64,000 nt of DNA from Kibdelosporangium banguiense (GCF_017876405.1 NZ_JAGINW010000001.1:9623203-9687202), one strand, 5' to 3'. Counted from the first letter of the stretch, positions 34,398 through 42,883 are shown. A program made the numbers and translations. Notes: generated from the sequence alone by a model not told the origin.

Positions 34398-34823
34398 ATG
34401 CCCATCACCCTCATCAACAGTTTCACCGTGCCACAGGACAAGGAGAAGGACTTCCTCAAGGCCTGGCGCAGCACCATCGACCACTTCACCACCGCGCCAG
34501 GCTTCATCCAGGCCCGCCTGCACCGCAACACCGGCCTGAACGACACCACCTTCCAGTACGTCAACATCGCACTGTGGGAAGACGCCGACGCCTACCACGC
34601 CGTCTTCCAGAACTTCACCCCAGCCGGGCAACGCATACCCGGCGTCAAGGCATACCCGGGCCTTTTCGAGACGTACCTGGAAGTCAACCCCGCCCGCCAG
34701 CACCCCGATCCGGCCTGTGAGCCCTCAAAGAAGGATCTCCGCTGCCCGGTCCGTGCCCTCGGCCCTGCTGAACCGCCAGACTGTCAACGTGGTCACACTG
34801 CGCCCTTTCCACTAGGGTCCTAA
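34398..34823 (+). CDS. Antibiotic biosynthesis monooxygenase (ABM) domain protein
   Basis: This 141-aa protein starts at ATG 34398 behind GAAAGGA. Residues 1-95 form an ABM ferredoxin-like domain (TLINSFTVPQDKEKDFLKAW; PGFIQARLHRNTG; FQYVNIALWEDADAY), found in cofactor-free monooxygenases and heme or quinone-processing enzymes. Family members usually end near LFETYLEVNP, at about residue 100. Here a ~40-residue Pro/Cys-rich tail follows that has no family resemblance and may be read-through into altered downstream DNA. It is 17 bp after the truncated oxidoreductase gene, with which it would form a typical quinone-detoxification operon. Confidence 0.8.
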   Translation: MPITLINSFTVPQDKEKDFLKAWRSTIDHFTTAPGFIQARLHRNTGLNDTTFQYVNIALWEDADAYHAVFQNFTPAGQRIPGVKAYPGLFETYLEVNPARQHPDPACEPSKKDLRCPVRALGPAEPPDCQRGHTAPFPLGS

Positions 34824-35028
34824 GTGGATCGATCACACGCCGGGCGGGGTGGTGTTCGCCTCTCCCGGCGGGGGTGATCGCTTCTTGGCGTGCCGGGTAA
34901 GAGCGGTCACCCAGCGGTCCCAGCAGGGCCAGTGAACGTACCCAGTGCGGGCCGCAAACTGCGGGTCAACAGTGGACAGTCGGCCCGCTGGACCGATTGG
35001 CGGAGTGCCTCAGGGGAGTCGAGCGATT

Positions 35029-35066
35029 ACAGTCCGATTCCGGGAGCGCTCCCAGAGTCGGACTGT
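35029..35066. promoter_or_regulatory. Nested palindromes with a CebR-like box upstream of the pectinesterase
   Basis: At 35041-35054 the sequence CGGGAGCGCTCCCA matches 13 of 14 positions of the known Streptomyces CebR operator TGGGAGCGCTCCCA, a LacI-family repressor released by cello-oligosaccharides. It is framed by a second perfect inverted repeat, ACAGTCCGA (35029-35037) and TCGGACTGT (35058-35066). The location, 154 bp upstream of the pectinesterase ATG, fits repression of a plant-polymer hydrolase. Confidence 0.65.
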
Positions 35067-35099
35067 CCCTGCCGGGCCGTTTCTTGAGGAGGTCAGCGA

Positions 35100-35362
35100 T
35101 GACCTGGCGATTTCTCTGGGCGGTAGTGCTCGGCTTGGTAGCGGCCGTCTGCGCCGCGCGCGGTGAGTCCGGCCGGGGCAAGGTCCCGCTCGCGAGCCGA
35201 TCGTTCGAGGAGAAGTCACATGGCAAACAGGAAAGTCGCGAATGCGACCGCGGTCATGGCCACCGCTGCGGTGCTGAGTGCCGTCGGGGCGTCGGTACCA
35301 CCGGCAGCCGCAGCCATCGGCACCGGCCCGGCCGCGATGGCCACACTCACGGTGGCGGCTGA
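35100..35362 (+). CDS. Possible short leader ORF with signal-like start
   Basis: ATG 35100 has a very good ribosome site (GAGGAGG, 7 bp upstream). It encodes MTWRFLWAVVLGLVAAVCAA, a typical export signal, but then becomes Arg/His/Gly-rich and runs out of frame across the pectinesterase start. It may be a leader peptide coupling translation to the pectinesterase or simply chance. The strong ribosome site is the only real support. Confidence 0.25.
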
Positions 35363-36224
35363 TGGCACCGGTCAGTACCGAACCGTGCAGGCCGCGGTCA
35401 ACGCGGCGCCGGCAAACAGTTCCGCGCGTACGGTGATCACGATCAAGGCGGGCACCTACCGCGAGGTCGTGCGGGTACCGTCGAACAAGACCGCCATCAC
35501 GTTGCAGGGCCTGGGCTCCACGCCGGCGCGGACCGTGATCGTGTTCAACAACAGCGCGAGCAGCAGTGGCACATCCGGCAGCGCCAGCGTGTTCGTCGAC
35601 GGTCGTGACTTCATCGCCACGAACCTCACCATCTCCAACGACTACGTCGAGAAGCCCGGCGCCGAAGGCAACCAGGCAGTGGCACTGCACCTCAACGCCG
35701 ACCGCGCGGTGTTCCGTAACGTCCGCCTGCTCGGCGACCAGGACACGTTCCTGGTCAACGACAAGGCCCGCGCCTACATGGCCGACTCCTACGTCGAGGG
35801 CACCGTCGACTTCATCTTCGGCGGTGGCACCATGGTCTTCGAGCGCACCACCGTGCACGAGAAGCGCACGGTCGGCGGCCCGATCACCGCCGCCAGTACC
35901 GCCGCCACCAAGAAGTACGGCCTGCTGTTCTACCGCTGCACCATCACCGGCACCACCAACAACACCACCCAGTTGGGACGGCCGTGGCGACCCGCGGGCC
36001 AGGTCCTCTACCGCGAGTCCACCCTCACCGCCACGCTCAAGACCTCCCAGCCGTGGACCGACATGAGCGGAAACCCCTGGCAGAAAGCCCGGTTCTCCGA
36101 ATACCACAACACCGGCGCGGGCGCCGGCACGAACCCCAACCGCCCCCAGCTGCCCGATGCCCAGGCCGCCGACTACACCCCACAGAAGTACCTCGCCGGC
36201 ACCGACGGCTGGAATCCCCGGTAA
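35220..36224 (+). CDS. Secreted pectinesterase (carbohydrate esterase family 8)
   Basis: This 334-aa protein starts at ATG 35220 behind GAGGAGA. Residues 1-33 are a signal peptide ending near PPAAAA. The rest is the right-handed beta-helix of pectin methylesterases with all active-site motifs: GNQAVAL, the acid/base Asp in GDQDTFL, the nucleophile Asp in VDFIFGGG, and the Arg of LGRPWRP. It removes methyl esters from homogalacturonan outside the cell. Length is normal for a single-domain bacterial enzyme. The CebR-like box upstream suggests induction by cellulose breakdown products. A bidirectional hairpin follows 40 bp after the stop. Confidence 0.95.
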   Translation: MANRKVANATAVMATAAVLSAVGASVPPAAAAIGTGPAAMATLTVAADGTGQYRTVQAAVNAAPANSSARTVITIKAGTYREVVRVPSNKTAITLQGLGSTPARTVIVFNNSASSSGTSGSASVFVDGRDFIATNLTISNDYVEKPGAEGNQAVALHLNADRAVFRNVRLLGDQDTFLVNDKARAYMADSYVEGTVDFIFGGGTMVFERTTVHEKRTVGGPITAASTAATKKYGLLFYRCTITGTTNNTTQLGRPWRPAGQVLYRESTLTATLKTSQPWTDMSGNPWQKARFSEYHNTGAGAGTNPNRPQLPDAQAADYTPQKYLAGTDGWNPR

Positions 36225-36263
36225 AGCACCGCCAGCTGGGAATTGCTCCTGGCCGGGAATGAC

Positions 36264-36295
36264 TGATGGCCGGCCACCGAGGTCGCCGGCCATCA
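36264..36295. terminator. Bidirectional hairpin terminator
   Basis: TGATGGCCGGC (36264-36274) and GCCGGCCATCA (36285-36295) form a perfect 11-bp stem with a 10-nt loop. It lies between the convergent pectinesterase (ends 36224) and the membrane-protein gene (ends 36305), as expected for a shared terminator; no T-tract is present. Confidence 0.7.
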
Positions 36296-36304
36296 CGAAC
36301 CTCG

Positions 36305-37096
36305 TCACCACTTGTCGGAGGTGACGAGCGTCTTCAACTGGTCGAGGGTCAGTGGCGGCTGCGGCGCGAGGATCTTGCCGCCCGGCGAGTTGATCACAGC
36401 GCCCCCAGGGTCTTCCTGGTTGCCGACGTGCATGAGGACCCTCGTCCCGTCGGGCCGCTTGAGGCACGCCATGTACGACACCGCGCCGCGATCCGGCCGC
36501 GCGGTCCCAGTCTCCAGCCGGGAGCCGTCGGGCAGCGTGCTGACATCACGGCCCATCGGGCGGGAAAGGCCGCACCACTCGCTGGGCTCGGGATCGCTGG
36601 GGAGGATCGTCAGGCTGAAGCTCCCGGTGACGCCTGCGGAGGTCAGCGTCCCGACGATGAGCGCGCTGGTGGGGGCGCCCGTCGCCACCTGTGGTGTCAC
36701 GACCGATCCTGTCCCCGGTGGCAGGTTGTTCTTCGAGGAGGGGGAATCCCCTGGCACGCTGATTTTTTGGGTCACCTCGAACGTCGCGGTGTCGCCGAGC
36801 ACCCCTCTGAACCGGGCGATCAGGTCATCCGGCGAGGTGGGGACCCGGCCGCGCGCCGTGGATGGTGTGGTCGACGACGAGGAGGTCTGCGAGCTGGCCG
36901 CGGGCGTGCCGGAGTCGCCCGGCACCAGCCACACCGCACCCGCGACCAGGCCCGCCACCGCGACGACGGTGGCCGCGACGGGTACCAGCCGCACAGCCCG
37001 GCGCGGCCGCGCGACCGGGGCCGTACTCACGGCTGTGGCGTCGGCGCGCCGCTCCAACTCGGCGAAGGCATCGTGGAGGGTACGCAGGTCACTCAT
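36305..37096 (-). CDS. Membrane-anchored protein encoded with an ECF sigma factor
   Basis: This 263-aa protein has a short cytoplasmic N-terminus (MSDLRTLHDAFAELERRADA), a transmembrane helix (VPVAATVVAVAGLVAGAVWL, about 38-58), a Ser/Thr-rich linker and an extracellular domain with two Cys (EWCGLS, MACLKR). ATG 37096 overlaps the stop of the sigma-factor gene (ATGA), so the two proteins are made together. This layout is common for SigE-like sigma operons, where the second protein may be an anti-sigma factor or a surface target. The N-terminus lacks the zinc HxxxCxxC motif of classical ZAS anti-sigma factors, so its role is open. Confidence 0.65.
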   Translation of the reverse strand: MSDLRTLHDAFAELERRADATAVSTAPVARPRRAVRLVPVAATVVAVAGLVAGAVWLVPGDSGTPAASSQTSSSSTTPSTARGRVPTSPDDLIARFRGVLGDTATFEVTQKISVPGDSPSSKNNLPPGTGSVVTPQVATGAPTSALIVGTLTSAGVTGSFSLTILPSDPEPSEWCGLSRPMGRDVSTLPDGSRLETGTARPDRGAVSYMACLKRPDGTRVLMHVGNQEDPGGAVINSPGGKILAPQPPLTLDQLKTLVTSDKW

Positions 37097-37584
37097 GAGG
37101 TCTCCTGGAAGTTGGGGGTGCTGGCGGTGAGGTCGATGCGCAGAGCGTTGAGTGCCCGATGGATCTGGCTGCGTACGGTCGATTCCCGGCACCCCAACTG
37201 TGTGGCGATCTCCCTGTCGGACAGGCCCGCGTAGTAGCGCAGGACCACGGCCGCGCGCTGTTTCCTGGGCAGGCCGGCGAGGCGGCGGATCATCGCGTCC
37301 CGCTCGGCCCGCTCGTGCGCGCCGTCGGCGATCACCATCGGCTCGACCTCGGCGCGCGGGGACGTGCGGGTCAGCCTTCTGCGCCAGGACAGGTACTCGT
37401 TGACGACCATCCGCCGCACGTAGGCGTTCGGCTCGGCCATCGCCGAGATCCGGTCCCAGCGCTCGAACGCCCGGCCCAACACGTCGCTCACCAGATCCTC
37501 GGCCAGCCACGTCCGGCAGGTCAGGACCGTGGCGAACCGCAACAGCGCGGCACGCTGCCTTGCCACGTACTCAGTGAACTCCAT
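37093..37584 (-). CDS. ECF RNA polymerase sigma factor, SigE family
   Basis: This 163-aa protein has sigma region 2 (TEYVARQRAALLRFATVLTC to NAYVRRMVVNEYLSWRRR) and region 4 (LPRKQRAAVVLRYYAGLSDR, then REIATQLGCRESTVRSQIHRALNAL). The size and the SWRRR segment match the actinobacterial SigE/Sig46-29 group. ATG 37584 was chosen because the homology begins there; the ~85 extra codons of the longer frame have no family resemblance. It would direct RNA polymerase to its own promoter and to stress or envelope genes. The coupled membrane protein downstream is the likely control partner. Confidence 0.9.
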   Translation of the reverse strand: MEFTEYVARQRAALLRFATVLTCRTWLAEDLVSDVLGRAFERWDRISAMAEPNAYVRRMVVNEYLSWRRRLTRTSPRAEVEPMVIADGAHERAERDAMIRRLAGLPRKQRAAVVLRYYAGLSDREIATQLGCRESTVRSQIHRALNALRIDLTASTPNFQETS

Positions 37585-37808
37585 CGGCAACTCCCGATCG
37601 TCGACTCGACCTCGATTTCGCACCCCTAATGCGGAAGTGACCCCATTTGTTGCATTCGATCTCTCAACGGCTGCTGAGCCCAGCCCATACCGGCAGGAAT
37701 GCGTACCTGATCCGCGTGGGTCCGACCGCCATAGCCACTGGATGACTGATTCCGTGAAGATCGTGTGAAGTGGCACGGACATGGGAGGAGGGCGTCCAGG
37801 ATCAGTGC

Positions 37809-38030
37809 GTGAGCAAGGATCTGGACACCCTCCTGACGGCACTGTACGTGCTGATCAACGACCATGTGGTGCCACCCCGCACCGGTCGTGGCCGTAGACC
37901 TGGACTGACCGACAGCGAACTGCTCTGCTGGGCTACCACCGCGAACGCCGCTGGATCCGGCATATCCACAGCGCCCCGCACTGGCGCAACATGTTTCCCT
38001 GCCGACCGGGACAGTCCGGCTATCCTTTAC
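37809..38030 (+). pseudogene. IS982-like transposase remnant, frameshifted
   Basis: The frame from GTG 37809 begins VSKDLDTLLTALYVLINDH and continues through GRGRRPGLTDSELLC, the characteristic N-terminus of actinobacterial IS982-family transposases. Near 37940 the homology moves to another frame (RRWIRHIHSAPHWRNMFPCR followed by PGQSGY). It stops soon after, well before the catalytic core. The element is dead and I find no inverted repeats defining its ends. Confidence 0.65.
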
Positions 38031-38228
38031 CAGTTCGAGCAACCGTTCACCGTGGACTCAACCAAGTACACGACACGCTTCGTCGGCACGGCCATCGACC
38101 TTACGACGAGAGTAGCGCGGATGGCTATTGCCGGGCTCGGACCTGTGCAGGACGGACAGTGCGGACACAGAGCCACACGCCCCCAGCAGCACGGACGACA
38201 TTTTCGGCAAGCGCACGGCTGCCCGGTT

Positions 38229-38945
38229 TCAGGATCCGAGCGTGAGGAAGGCGAAGAGCTTTCCATCCTCGGGTTCGTTGTCGACGGTGACCTTGCCTCG
38301 ATGGCTCACCTCCACTTGGTAGAACTTTGAGCCCGTGGGGATGTCGGCCACCGCGATCGGGAACATGCAGGCGCTGTTGGTGAGCGTGGTCAACTGACCG
38401 TCTTGTGCCGCGCGCCCCTGGCCCAGCTTCCCGGTGGCGATAAGTTTGCCCGTCTCGTCGTAGACCTTCACTTCTGTGCCGTCTCGGATGTCCCGGTAGC
38501 CGCCGCTGCCCCAGCAACGTTTTCGGTCGGTTCCTTCCGCGACGGCGTCGGCAGAAGTCACGATGCTGTAGTTGCCATACTTGACTTCTTCATAGGTCGG
38601 TGGCTCAGCGGACAATGTGATGAATCCGCCCATCTCGTATGTCCCAGACGTGGATACGAGAATTACGGTAAGTATGACGAGCACGGCCGCGACGACGGCG
38701 CTGACACCGATCCAGAACCGTTTGACTCGCGGCGGCCGGGACACTGTCGGACCAGGGGATGCAACCGGGACCTGCTGCATGCTCTCTGCTCGCGGAGCGG
38801 CATGCCCTGTCAGCGTATCGGCCGCGAAAGCGACCACCGGTTCACCGGTTTGCCGGATCGAGGACGATGGGCGCCGAAGGCCCAGCCGGCGGGCATGGCC
38901 GGCGCCCACTCGGGTCGACTTGTCCTCAGGCTTCGGCGTGGTCAT
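38229..38945 (-). CDS. Hypothetical membrane-anchored protein
   Basis: This 238-aa protein has a ~75-residue Pro/Ala/Arg-rich cytoplasmic N-terminus, a transmembrane helix (FWIGVSAVVAAVLVILTVIL, about 77-96) and an extracellular C-terminal beta-rich domain with two Cys (KRCWGSGG, SACMFPI). The C-terminal part resembles small surface proteins of unknown function that follow a disordered stalk (VKVYDETGKLIATGKLGQG). No catalytic motif is visible. It lies next to a dead transposase and has no obvious operon partner. Confidence 0.6.
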   Translation of the reverse strand: MTTPKPEDKSTRVGAGHARRLGLRRPSSSIRQTGEPVVAFAADTLTGHAAPRAESMQQVPVASPGPTVSRPPRVKRFWIGVSAVVAAVLVILTVILVSTSGTYEMGGFITLSAEPPTYEEVKYGNYSIVTSADAVAEGTDRKRCWGSGGYRDIRDGTEVKVYDETGKLIATGKLGQGRAAQDGQLTTLTNSACMFPIAVADIPTGSKFYQVEVSHRGKVTVDNEPEDGKLFAFLTLGS

Positions 38946-39236
38946 GCGTTCTCATTCCATGTTCGAACGGCGGCTCCGGATCGCACATCCGGCTGCCCGG
39001 GGCATCGGTCTCCTCTCGAACCTGTTACTCCAAATGGCCCCGACCGGCGGGACTACAGCCGATCAAGTGACTGCGTTAGTCCGATCTGGTGAATGTGGAT
39101 ACGTTGCTCAGGCGTCTGTGCGCGCTCCTCGGCCAACTAATTAGCGCTGCAACAGATGCGGGGCCACCTCTGACACCTCAAGTCGTAGCCAGGCTCAACA
39201 ACCGAATCCGTCATCGGCGACCTTCGCTACAAGAAA
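38946..39236. other. Gap without a supported gene
   Basis: No protein family, RNA gene or mobile element could be recognised here. It contains the promoter side of the membrane-protein gene at 38945 and ends at the terminator hairpin of the peptidase gene. Confidence 0.5.
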
Positions 39237-39271
39237 GCCCGCTGGCTCTGAGTGTTCCAGAGCCAGCGGGC
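39237..39271 (-). terminator. Intrinsic terminator of the tripeptidyl aminopeptidase-like gene
   Basis: GCCCGCTGGCTCTG (39237-39250) pairs perfectly with CAGAGCCAGCGGGC (39258-39271): a 14-bp GC-rich stem with a 7-nt loop. On the minus strand it follows the stop at 39279 by 7 bp and is followed by TTTCTT, a short T-rich tract, as in a rho-independent terminator. Confidence 0.85.
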
Positions 39272-39278
39272 CGCGTGA

Positions 39279-40823
39279 TCACTGAGCAGGGACCGGCAAT
39301 GGCATGCCGGGCACGCTCTGGTCCTGCGGGACGACGCCGTCCACCAGGTAGGCGTTCACGATCTTGTCCACGTTCGCGTTGCCGAAGGAGTAGACGCCGT
39401 GGTCACCCTCATCGGTGACGGTCAGCATCCGGGAGTTCTCGAACATGGCGTGTGCCTTGCGCGCGCCTTCGATCGGCGTGCCCGGGTCGTGCGCCGACTG
39501 GACCATCAGCACCGGTGGGACACCTTTTCCGTCCATTGTGGGCAGTGGACGGAACTTTTTGTTCTTCCAGAACACACAGGCCTGGTGGTCGATCCAGAAA
39601 GCGTCCAGTGTCAGGCCGCGGTCGAGGAACTCCTGCGACTTGCGGATCACCGACCGACGATCGCCGGTCCACGGGCCGTCGTTGCACGTGACGGCGGTCA
39701 GCACGGCCACCAGCGAATCCTCGGCCTCAGCACGGACCCGGGACAGCGCGGCCTTGACAGTCCCGCGGTCGTCAGCCGTGCCGGTCTCGATCAACCTCTT
39801 GACTTCGGCCAGAGTGGCGGCCATTTCCGGGAACAACACCTTGTGATAGCTCATGCCCATCATTGAGCCGTCCAGTTCGAGCGGGCCGAATCTCGCACCG
39901 CCGATGTCAAGCGGTTCGCGGCTGAGCGAGGCCCGGATGCTCTCGTAGTTCTGCCGGGCCTGCTCGGCGGTGCCGCCGAAGTGGTATTTGGCCTCGTAGC
40001 GCGCTATCCAGGGCAAGAAGTCCTGTCGCCAGCGGCGCTCGAAGCCCAGTGGCTGCCAGTCGCGCATCTTCTCCCACGGGGCAGTGAAATCGACGTTCGA
40101 GTCGAGGACGAACCGGCCGGTGCGCTGCGGGAACTGCTGGGCATAGTGCGCGCCCAGCCAGGTGCCCGCGGAGTAGCCGACATAGTTGACCTTGTGCCGG
40201 CCGAGCAGCACCCGCAGCAGATCCATGTCCCTGATCGTCTGGTAGGTGTCGATCAGCCCGGCCAGATCACCCGACACCCGCTGACAGGCCTTCGCGAAGT
40301 CCGCCAGGGTGTCCAGGATCTTGTCCAGGTTGCGCGGGTCGCGGTCACGCGGGTCCCGATCACTGAAAGTGGCGCCACCGCAGGAGATGTTCGTGCTCTT
40401 GCCCGTGCCACGTGGGTCTATGCCGATGATCTCCTGGTGCTCGCGCAGCTTGGTCTGGCCCTGGAACAGCACCGGGAGCGAACGGCCTTCCCCACCGGGA
40501 CCGCCAGGGTTGGTCAGTACGGAAGCCGTTGTCCTGGCGGTGGATTTGAGCCTGCTGACCGCGATGGTCAGGTCTTTGCGTTCGTGCGGGCGGTCCCAGT
40601 CGCGGGGCGTGCTGAATGTGGCGCACTCCAACTGCTCGGTGCCCGGCGGCCGCGGTGCCGGCAGTTCGTTGTCGGCGCAGAGATGCCATGCCAGAGCCTG
40701 CCCGGTGTAGCGGGCCGGAATGTTCGTGGTGTTCAAGGCAGGATCGGCTGACGCCGTGGTCAATCCGGCGAGCAGGCCACCGACGACGGCCGGGATCACG
40801 ATGGCGAAATATCGCCCTCTCAT
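39279..40823 (-). CDS. Secreted tripeptidyl aminopeptidase-like alpha/beta hydrolase
   Basis: This 514-aa protein starts at ATG 40823. It has a signal peptide (MRGRYFAIVIPAVVGGLLAG to TASA, cleavage near residue 26), then an alpha/beta-hydrolase fold of the Streptomyces SlpD/TAP type. Visible elements are NPGGPGGEG (oxyanion), nucleophile S218 in VGYSAG, Asp in QSAHDPGTP and His in EGDHGVYSF. The C-terminal TAP-like domain is present with conserved Cys residues (TCNDGPW, ACVFW). Such enzymes release tripeptides or larger N-terminal peptides outside the cell, often for nutrition or propeptide trimming. The gene ends at a strong terminator and stands alone. Confidence 0.9.
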   Translation of the reverse strand: MRGRYFAIVIPAVVGGLLAGLTTASADPALNTTNIPARYTGQALAWHLCADNELPAPRPPGTEQLECATFSTPRDWDRPHERKDLTIAVSRLKSTARTTASVLTNPGGPGGEGRSLPVLFQGQTKLREHQEIIGIDPRGTGKSTNISCGGATFSDRDPRDRDPRNLDKILDTLADFAKACQRVSGDLAGLIDTYQTIRDMDLLRVLLGRHKVNYVGYSAGTWLGAHYAQQFPQRTGRFVLDSNVDFTAPWEKMRDWQPLGFERRWRQDFLPWIARYEAKYHFGGTAEQARQNYESIRASLSREPLDIGGARFGPLELDGSMMGMSYHKVLFPEMAATLAEVKRLIETGTADDRGTVKAALSRVRAEAEDSLVAVLTAVTCNDGPWTGDRRSVIRKSQEFLDRGLTLDAFWIDHQACVFWKNKKFRPLPTMDGKGVPPVLMVQSAHDPGTPIEGARKAHAMFENSRMLTVTDEGDHGVYSFGNANVDKIVNAYLVDGVVPQDQSVPGMPLPVPAQ

Positions 40824-40945
40824 GTACTCCCCTTCTTCGAATTCCCCTGTGGAAACCCCGAAACGACGAGGTGGCCACGACGCTACGGGCGGCAAGGGTC
40901 TGCTCGCGTCGTCGCCGAGGACCAGATCGGCGCCGTGGCTGGGTC

Positions 40946-42883
40946 CTACGCAGGGATGACGGACGTGCGGGGCAGGTCCGCCCAGACTGTCCAACCTGGA
41001 CCGTCGCCGGGACCGGCCTGCAGGCTGCCGCCGAGCAACGCCACCCGCTCGCGCATTCCCACGATCCCCAGCCCGGTACCGCCGCCCGGCCGGTGTCCTG
41101 GGACCGGGCCGCTGTCGCTGACCTGCACCGACACGGACTCCGCGCCATGTTTCACCCGCACCCGGGTCGGGCTCGGACCGGCGTGCCGCAGCACGTTGGT
41201 CAGCGCCTCGGTGAGGATCCGTTGCGCGAACAGTTCCGCCTCCCCTGCAACCGAAGCCGGGCTGCCGACCAGTTCGGTGTCGACCGGCAGTCCGGCACCC
41301 CGGACCGGTGCGAGCAGACGCTCCAGCCCGTCATCGTCCAGCGTGACGGCGTGCGGATCCGGGGTCAGGCCGGTCAGATCAGGCAGTGTGCACGCGACCC
41401 GGCGGCCGGAGTCGGCGATGTGCGCCAGCGCCTCGGCGCGACCGGCCGGATCCGGGGCCATCCGGGCGGCACCTGCCTGCACGGCGACCGCCGAGACGTG
41501 ATGGGCGACGACATCGTGCAGTTCCCGGGCCACCCGCAGCCGTTCCTGGGCGACGATCTCACGCTCCCCTGCCTCGGCACACTCGCGCCGAGCGCGCTCG
41601 ACCTGCAGCCGGTGCCGCCTTACCAGCATTCCGGCCAGCCATAGCGGCACGACGACGACGTAGGACAGGATCACTAGCGAGGTCGCCGACTCGCCGAACG
41701 ACGGTCCGAGCAGCATCATCTGCGTGCTCAGCACCATCGGCGTGGTCACGGCGACGACCGCGGCCGACCAGCCGGCCCTGGCGTGGGACGCCGCACCCCA
41801 GATCAGCAGCGGCCATCCGGCCGTGGCCACGAGGTTCGTGGCGTCCAACGAATCAGCGAACAGCGCGAAGACTGCCCAGATCATCAGCGCCGGCAGCGGT
41901 GCTGTCCGCCACCATGCGACGGCGGCGAACTGTACGGACGCCACCAGCAGGGCAAGCGGAGAGCTCAGCGGCAGATCGATCAGGGCCAGCAGTTGGTCGA
42001 CAACCGGCACATCGGTCCGGGCGGCCGGTATCGCGGCCAGCAGGAGGGCCGGAGCCACGATGGCGGCCAACGCGACCATGCCAGGACGGTCCGGGATCGG
42101 CAGCCCCCGACGGCCGGGTGGCGCCGGTTCCGGTTGGCCCGCATCGGAATCCGCGCGCAGCACACCGAGCACACGGCGCATCGCGGCCAGCACCGATCGT
42201 GCCTCCGCGCTCAGCCGCCGTAGGTCGGCGTCCGCGGTCATCGGCCGCTCGCAATGCCGGACCAGCCGGTGCAGCCCGGCGAGTACCCCGCTACCGATCT
42301 CCTCGGCGATACGCGCTCGCTCGGTCGCCAGCGCCCCAGCCTTCCGCGACCAGTCCTGTGCGCGCCGCTCACTCTCCACGCGTTCGGTCGCGGACCGCGT
42401 GAAACGACCAGCGAGCGCACCAATAAGCACGAACACGGCGATGGCGAGTCCCAACGCGAGGGCCGTCCAGGCACGGACCAACAAGGTGCCGGGCGTCATC
42501 GGGATGACCGCTACCCCCGCGACCACCGCCACCAGCACAGGCCCTGCCAGCCAGCCGATCGCTCGGCCCGGAGCCCGCGCGACGGAGAACGCCAGCACTC
42601 CCCACGTGTATGCCGGAAGAGCACCAATTGCGGCGCACTGTGCCACCGCGATCGGTGCCAGTGCCACGTATGCCCGTCTCGGCCACCGACGCCGCAACAG
42701 CACCGTTGCGGCCTGCGCTGTCAGGGTCAGTCCACCTACGACGACTGCGGCCGGGCCGTCGAGCAATCCCGGCAGCCCCGGCACGACCGGGTCGATCGCC
42801 GTGACCACTTCGGTCAACCCGAGCAGCAGCACCAACGCGGCCAGGGCCACGTCCCCGGCCCGCACCCCTGGCAGCTCAACCAC
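40946..42883 (-). CDS. Duplicated-architecture sensor histidine kinase (HisKA_3 type)
   Basis: This 645-aa protein looks like two NarL-type sensor halves in a row. Half 1 (about 1-250) has ~5 membrane helices and a coiled region TERARIAEEIGSGVLAGLHR where the phospho-His is missing. Half 2 (about 265-645) again has ~5 helices, then a normal dimerisation domain with H456 in RELHDVVAHH and an ATPase domain with N-box EALTNVLRHAG and G-box GGGTGLGIVGMRER. Only the second half can autophosphorylate. The response regulator gene upstream overlaps it by 8 bp, so the pair forms a two-component system. The signal is unknown; loss of the first His suggests that half is now a sensing or dimerisation module. 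Confidence 0.88.
   Translation of the reverse strand: MVELPGVRAGDVALAALVLLLGLTEVVTAIDPVVPGLPGLLDGPAAVVVGGLTLTAQAATVLLRRRWPRRAYVALAPIAVAQCAAIGALPAYTWGVLAFSVARAPGRAIGWLAGPVLVAVVAGVAVIPMTPGTLLVRAWTALALGLAIAVFVLIGALAGRFTRSATERVESERRAQDWSRKAGALATERARIAEEIGSGVLAGLHRLVRHCERPMTADADLRRLSAEARSVLAAMRRVLGVLRADSDAGQPEPAPPGRRGLPIPDRPGMVALAAIVAPALLLAAIPAARTDVPVVDQLLALIDLPLSSPLALLVASVQFAAVAWWRTAPLPALMIWAVFALFADSLDATNLVATAGWPLLIWGAASHARAGWSAAVVAVTTPMVLSTQMMLLGPSFGESATSLVILSYVVVVPLWLAGMLVRRHRLQVERARRECAEAGEREIVAQERLRVARELHDVVAHHVSAVAVQAGAARMAPDPAGRAEALAHIADSGRRVACTLPDLTGLTPDPHAVTLDDDGLERLLAPVRGAGLPVDTELVGSPASVAGEAELFAQRILTEALTNVLRHAGPSPTRVRVKHGAESVSVQVSDSGPVPGHRPGGGTGLGIVGMRERVALLGGSLQAGPGDGPGWTVWADLPRTSVIPA

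Noticed and set aside
35010..36467. A 485-codon minus-strand frame across the pectinesterase
   Set aside because: The plus strand encodes a complete CE8 enzyme with signal peptide and all catalytic motifs; the antisense frame has none.
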